A stretch of 8,638 nucleotides of DNA. Source: Caldilinea sp. Its GTDB lineage: Bacteria; Chloroflexota; Anaerolineae; Caldilineales; Caldilineaceae. The first letter of the stretch is position 1. Every line of letters starts with the position of its first letter. The translations under genes and the position numbers were made by a program. The stretch is taken from the NCBI GenBank assembly GCA_026389955.1, contig JAPLGY010000122.1, forward strand, positions 1 to 8,638, in the 5' to 3' direction. The notes under the pieces are model-generated. The model was given only the letters and a program-made list of their open reading frames with translations. It did not search any database and had not been told where the DNA came from. Below are positions 6,216 to 8,638 of this stretch, piece by piece.

Positions 6216-6683
6216 TTGCAGATCATCGATCAACTGGATCGCATTCTGGAAAACAGCCGGCGGCTGCCGATGTCCTCGCTGCGCATGGTCGACTACGCGC
6301 TGGCCAGCGAAGCCCTGGAACGGCTGCGGATCAACGTTCCCAGTTCGATTATGGAAAGTGAACGCATGTTGCTGGAGCGTGACCGCCTCCTGGAGGCGGC
6401 TGAGTCAGAAGCAGCCCAGATCGTCGAACAGGCCCGCCGTCGCGCCCGGGAGATCCTGGAGAGTGACGCGCTGGTCTCTGCCGCTCGTCAGGAATCTGAA
6501 CGAATCCTGATGGACTCGCAGCGTGCCGCCGAGCAGCGTCGCGATGAAGCCGACCGCTATGCGGTCTATGTGCTGGAGGAATTGGCCACCAAGCTGCGCA
6601 GCATCGGGCGGCAGGTCGACAATGGCCTGGATCTGCTGCGACAGAATCTGGAGAGCCAGCGAACAGAGGGCGGCACCTCCTGA
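6216..6683 (+). CDS. Coiled-coil protein found between coaD and DUF177 (V-ATPase subunit H / AtpF-like annotation)
   Basis: A 155-residue soluble protein, highly charged and helical. Residues 1-45 hold a conserved-looking head (IDQLDRILENSRRLPMSS, then a short RINVPSSI segment at 38-45). From about 46 to 147 runs an almost unbroken coiled coil rich in Glu, Arg and Ala, with spacing like that of AtpF or DivIVA-type stalks, but there is no membrane helix. Proteins of this shape are often labelled ATPase or ATP synthase subunit B/H by similarity; that label reflects coiled-coil composition, not proven function. It may be a scaffold. The start is TTG at 6216; a run of G at 6194-6200 is further than ideal. 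The next in-frame ATG (6270) would cut off the conserved head, so I prefer TTG. It probably ends the operon running from the FHA gene, as a strong promoter follows at 6710. True role unknown. Confidence 0.75.
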   Translation: MQIIDQLDRILENSRRLPMSSLRMVDYALASEALERLRINVPSSIMESERMLLERDRLLEAAESEAAQIVEQARRRAREILESDALVSAARQESERILMDSQRAAEQRRDEADRYAVYVLEELATKLRSIGRQVDNGLDLLRQNLESQRTEGGTS

Positions 6684-6709
6684 GAGGCTGCACCTGCACC
6701 GGCTCTCGT

Positions 6710-6738
6710 TTGACAGAACCCGCTCCAGACGCTATACT
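6710..6738 (+). promoter_or_regulatory. Strong sigma-70-type promoter of the DUF177-rpmF-fabD unit
   Basis: A perfect -35 TTGACA (6710-6715) and a -10 TATACT (6733-6738, 5 of 6) are separated by exactly 17 bases. This is the best promoter in the window. The predicted start near 6745 leaves an 83-base leader before the DUF177 ATG. Strength fits a ribosomal protein transcript. Confidence 0.8.
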
Positions 6739-6761
6739 GCTTCTCTGTTTTGATATGCTGT

Positions 6762-6778
6762 ATCCTGGCAGGCAGGAT
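6762..6778 (+). promoter_or_regulatory. 5' leader hairpin
   Basis: ATCCTG (6762-6767) and CAGGAT (6773-6778) form a perfect 6-bp stem with a 5-base loop, about 17 bases into the predicted transcript. It may stabilise the 5' end or take part in folding with the second leader hairpin. No T tract follows, so it is not a terminator. Confidence 0.4.
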
Positions 6779-6800
6779 GGGATGGGTCGAAAGCGCCCCT

Positions 6801-6820
6801 CCTCCTTGGCAAACAGGAGG
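6801..6820 (+). promoter_or_regulatory. Hairpin sequestering the DUF177 ribosome binding site
   Basis: CCTCCT (6801-6806) is exactly complementary to AGGAGG (6815-6820), with an 8-base loop. AGGAGG is the Shine-Dalgarno sequence of the DUF177 gene, 7 bases before its ATG. In the folded state the site would be hidden from the ribosome. This is direct sequence evidence for a possible structure; whether it regulates is inference. Confidence 0.5.
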
Positions 6821-6827
6821 CTACGCT

Positions 6828-7421
6828 ATGCAGTTCAATGTAGCACAGCTGCTCAAAGAACCGATCGGGGCGACACGACTGTACGAGTTGAACGAGTCGC
6901 TTACGGGGTTGGATGCGGAGCTGAAGTTTTTGGGCCCGCTGGTGGGCCAGGTCCAATTTTTACGGACCAACAGTGGGATTTTGGTGGCCGGCCAGCTGAG
7001 CACGGTGATTCAGACAGGCTGCAACCGCTGCGCTGAACCGATCGCAGTGCCTGTGCGCTTTGCGCTGGAAGAAAGTTTCCACCCGTTGACCGAAGTGTTC
7101 AGCGGCCGCTATCTGCGGCGGGATGAGTACGAAGGGGACGAATCGGATCTCGACGATGCTGCCTTGTCAATCGACGAACAGCACATCCTGAATCTGGCTG
7201 AGGTGGTGCGTCAGGCGATCTGGCTGGCATTGCCGATGTATCCTGGCTGCAGCTGGGAGGGGGCTGGAGAGTGCCCCAACCTGGTCAAACATCTGCAAGA
7301 ACTGGACCGTATGGAGAATGTCGAGTTCCATTCGGAAGCTCTCAGACGAGAGCAAAAAGTGGAAAAAGACCCGCGTTGGTCTGCTCTGCTTCGGTTGCGC
7401 GACAATGAAAAAAGCGCTTGA
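6828..7421 (+). CDS. yceD: DUF177 / YceD-family 23S rRNA accumulation protein
   Basis: A 197-residue cytoplasmic protein of the DUF177 (YceD) family, which almost always lies directly before rpmF. Family members are linked to 23S rRNA accumulation or large-subunit assembly, known best from work on plant homologues. Visible marks are the first cysteine pair CNRC (C65, C68) in the GxCxRCxxPI context, the acidic segment around 99-110 (DEYEGDESDLDD), the LNLAEVVRQAIWLALPMYPGC block (121-141) with a second pair C141 and C149, and DPRWSALLRL near the end (181-190), a usual C-terminal motif. Four cysteines suggest a metal site (inference). The ATG at 6828 is fixed by AGGAGG at 6815-6820; the upstream in-frame extension to 6750 lies in the leader. 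It is first gene of the unit, 39 bases before rpmF, and its ribosome site can be masked by a hairpin. Confidence 0.92.
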   Translation: MQFNVAQLLKEPIGATRLYELNESLTGLDAELKFLGPLVGQVQFLRTNSGILVAGQLSTVIQTGCNRCAEPIAVPVRFALEESFHPLTEVFSGRYLRRDEYEGDESDLDDAALSIDEQHILNLAEVVRQAIWLALPMYPGCSWEGAGECPNLVKHLQELDRMENVEFHSEALRREQKVEKDPRWSALLRLRDNEKSA

Positions 7422-7460
7422 TCTTGGGACGCGGGCTCACCGCACAGAGAAGGAGATACA

Positions 7461-7661
7461 ATGACACCGTTACCAAAACGAAAATTGAGCAAAGGGCGCC
7501 GGGACCGCCGCCGTGCCCATGACGCGCTCGGTGTGCCTGCGTTGGGGGTGTGTGGCAACTGCCGCCAACCTGTGTTGCCCCACCGGGTCTGCCCGCACTG
7601 CGGCTTCTACAAAGGGCGGCAGGTGGTGGCCATCAAGGACCAGGCTGCCCCCAAGAAGTAG
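7461..7661 (+). CDS. rpmF: Ribosomal protein bL32
   Basis: A 66-residue, strongly basic large-subunit ribosomal protein. The N-terminus PLPKRKLSKGRRDRRRAHDAL (about 3-23) is the usual rRNA-binding arm. It is followed by a zinc ribbon with four cysteines, CGNC (C31, C34) and CPHC (C44, C47), so this is the zinc-binding form; many bacteria also have a cysteine-free paralogue. The end, YKGRQVVAIKD, matches the family. Length is typical (about 56-66). Start ATG at 7461 has AAGGAG at 7450-7455. It sits 39 bases after DUF177 and 129 bases before the fabD start. Dependence on zinc suggests link to metal status, but no zinc operator is visible. Confidence 0.97.
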   Translation: MTPLPKRKLSKGRRDRRRAHDALGVPALGVCGNCRQPVLPHRVCPHCGFYKGRQVVAIKDQAAPKK

Positions 7662-7719
7662 CTGTGCACAGCGAGCTCTTCCCCGGAGAGCGTTTGAACA
7701 GCCGCTATCGCTTGATTAC

Positions 7720-7735
7720 AGGAGGGATTTGGATG
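7720..7735 (+). promoter_or_regulatory. Strong ribosome binding site and ATG out of frame with fabD
   Basis: AGGAGGG at 7720-7726 stands 6 bases before an ATG at 7733, a near-ideal initiation site. The frame it opens runs 80 codons to a TGA at 7973-7975, overlapping fabD in a different frame. Its translation beyond 7791 is not like any family I know and looks like a fabD shadow. Either this is a leader ORF, or the real fabD start was here and an indel has shifted the frame. Confidence 0.5.
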
Positions 7736-7790
7736 AACCAACCAAATCCTTCTTTGTTTTTAGCGCCTTGTCGGGAGGCTCGGGATTCGT

Positions 7791-8638
7791 ATGCAACCGT
7801 TTTTACATCTGGGTGCTGTCAACCGCACTGCCTTTCTCTTTCCTGGGCAAGGCAGCCAGAAGGTAGGGATGACCCAGGAATTGGTCGACACATTTTCGCA
7901 GGCGCGCGCCGCATTGGAAGAAGCCGATGCGGTGCTGGGCTTTTCCCTCAGCCGCCTGATGCTGGAAGGCCCTGAAGAGGAGCTGACAGATACGCTCAAC
8001 GCCCAGCCGGCCCTGTTGGCAGCCGGCGTCGCGGCGATGCGGGCTTTGGAAGCTGAAGTGGGCGACGCACTGTCGCTCGGTGGGGAGAATGTCTTTGTCG
8101 CCGGACACAGCATGGGGGAGTACACGGCGTTGGTGGCTGCCGGCTGCATCAGCTATGCGGATGGGCTGCGGCTGGTGCGCGAACGGGGTCGGCTGATGAA
8201 GCAGGCTGGCGAACAGGCGCCCGGCCTGATGGCAGCGATTTTGGGGCTGGATCAGCCCCAGGTCGACGCCGTCTGCGCGCAGATCGCAGGGGACGACGCC
8301 ATCGTGCAGATCGCCAATGACAACTGCCCAGGCCAGCTGGTCATTTCCGGCAACCGCAGGGGGATGGAACAGGCGATGGCGGCCCTGTCGGCTGCTGGGG
8401 CCCGCAAGGTTGTGCCGCTGGCGGTCAGCATCGCAGCGCACAGCCCGCTGATGCAACCCGCAGCCGACGCACTGCGCTCCGCTATCGAAGCCACGACAAT
8501 TCTCCCTCCCCAGGTCGTTGTGATCGGAAATACTTCGGCTGGCCCCCTGGAGAGCCCAGAAGCCATCCGCGCGGAACTGGTGGCACAGCTGACCGGCAGC
8601 GTGCGCTGGACAGAGTCGGTCCAGCGGATGGCGGAGGC
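7791..8638 (+). CDS. fabD: Malonyl-CoA:ACP transacylase (FabD), 3' end cut by window
   Basis: The first 282 codons of FabD, which moves malonyl from CoA to acyl carrier protein to supply fatty acid elongation. Seen are the opening FLFPGQGSQ (15-23, oxyanion loop), nucleophile S107 in GHSMGEY (105-111), R132 in RGRLM (the malonate-carboxyl-binding arginine), NDNCPGQLVISG (176-187) and catalytic H217 in AAHSPLM (215-221). Only the last 20-40 residues should be missing. The start is a puzzle: an in-frame stop at 7761-7763 leaves ATG 7791 as the first usable codon, giving 11 residues before the conserved TAFLFPGQG. GGGAGG at 7773-7778 is 12 bases away, longer than ideal, while a much better site at 7720-7735 serves another frame. 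It is third in the DUF177-rpmF unit; plsX and fabH, often found between rpmF and fabD, are absent here. Confidence 0.94.
   Translation, partial: MQPFLHLGAVNRTAFLFPGQGSQKVGMTQELVDTFSQARAALEEADAVLGFSLSRLMLEGPEEELTDTLNAQPALLAAGVAAMRALEAEVGDALSLGGENVFVAGHSMGEYTALVAAGCISYADGLRLVRERGRLMKQAGEQAPGLMAAILGLDQPQVDAVCAQIAGDDAIVQIANDNCPGQLVISGNRRGMEQAMAALSAAGARKVVPLAVSIAAHSPLMQPAADALRSAIEATTILPPQVVVIGNTSAGPLESPEAIRAELVAQLTGSVRWTESVQRMAE

Noticed and set aside
6682..6711. Possible terminator after the coiled-coil gene (GAGAG at 6682-6686, CTCTC at 6703-6707, three T)
   Set aside because: Only 5 bp of stem with a 16-base loop and too short a T run; not convincing.
7675..7691. Hairpin GCTCT / AGAGC after rpmF
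   Set aside because: 5 bp stem without a T tract; too weak to call a terminator or attenuator.
7664..7732. Short translated stretch (ELFPGERLNSRYRLI) resembling the start of a Hanks kinase
   Set aside because: The likeness covers only about 15 residues in the rpmF-fabD gap, with no glycine loop or later kinase motifs; chance similarity is more likely than a relic.

Overview
This window looks like chromosomal core sequence from a GC-rich member of the Chloroflexota, probably near the Anaerolineae/Caldilineae. I infer this from the mix of a Hanks-type kinase, an FHA/winged-helix regulator and a DUF2723 membrane glycosyltransferase, and from the order coaD - coiled-coil protein - DUF177 - rpmF - fabD. 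The sequence alone cannot fix the taxon. I see no mobile element, CRISPR array, tRNA or rRNA, and no stretch over 300 bases lacks a gene.

Layout. 1-721 (minus) is the N-terminal part of a DUF2723 (GT-C type) glycosyltransferase that runs off the left edge. 848-2395 (plus), divergent from it, is an 11-helix protein of the ammonium transporter (Amt) fold that has lost most of the known conduction residues. It converges on 2435-3448 (minus), a tail-anchored Ser/Thr kinase. Divergent from the kinase is 3655-4353 (plus), an FHA domain fused to an OmpR-type winged helix. The 206-base gap between kinase and FHA gene holds two face-to-face overlapping promoters, a dyad over both predicted start sites, and a small upstream ORF with a strong ribosome binding site.

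The FHA gene is followed in the same direction by hemW (heme chaperone), coaD (coenzyme A synthesis) and a coiled-coil protein. A consensus-like promoter at 6710-6738 then starts a second unit: DUF177 (YceD), rpmF (ribosomal protein bL32) and fabD (malonyl-CoA:ACP transacylase, cut by the right edge). This unit links ribosome assembly, CoA supply and fatty acid synthesis, a linkage seen in many bacteria.

The points most worth a second look are the channel-dead Amt homologue, the kinase/FHA-winged-helix pair with its promoter and leader-ORF arrangement, a hairpin that would hide the DUF177 Shine-Dalgarno sequence, and a strong ribosome binding site upstream of fabD that feeds the wrong reading frame.
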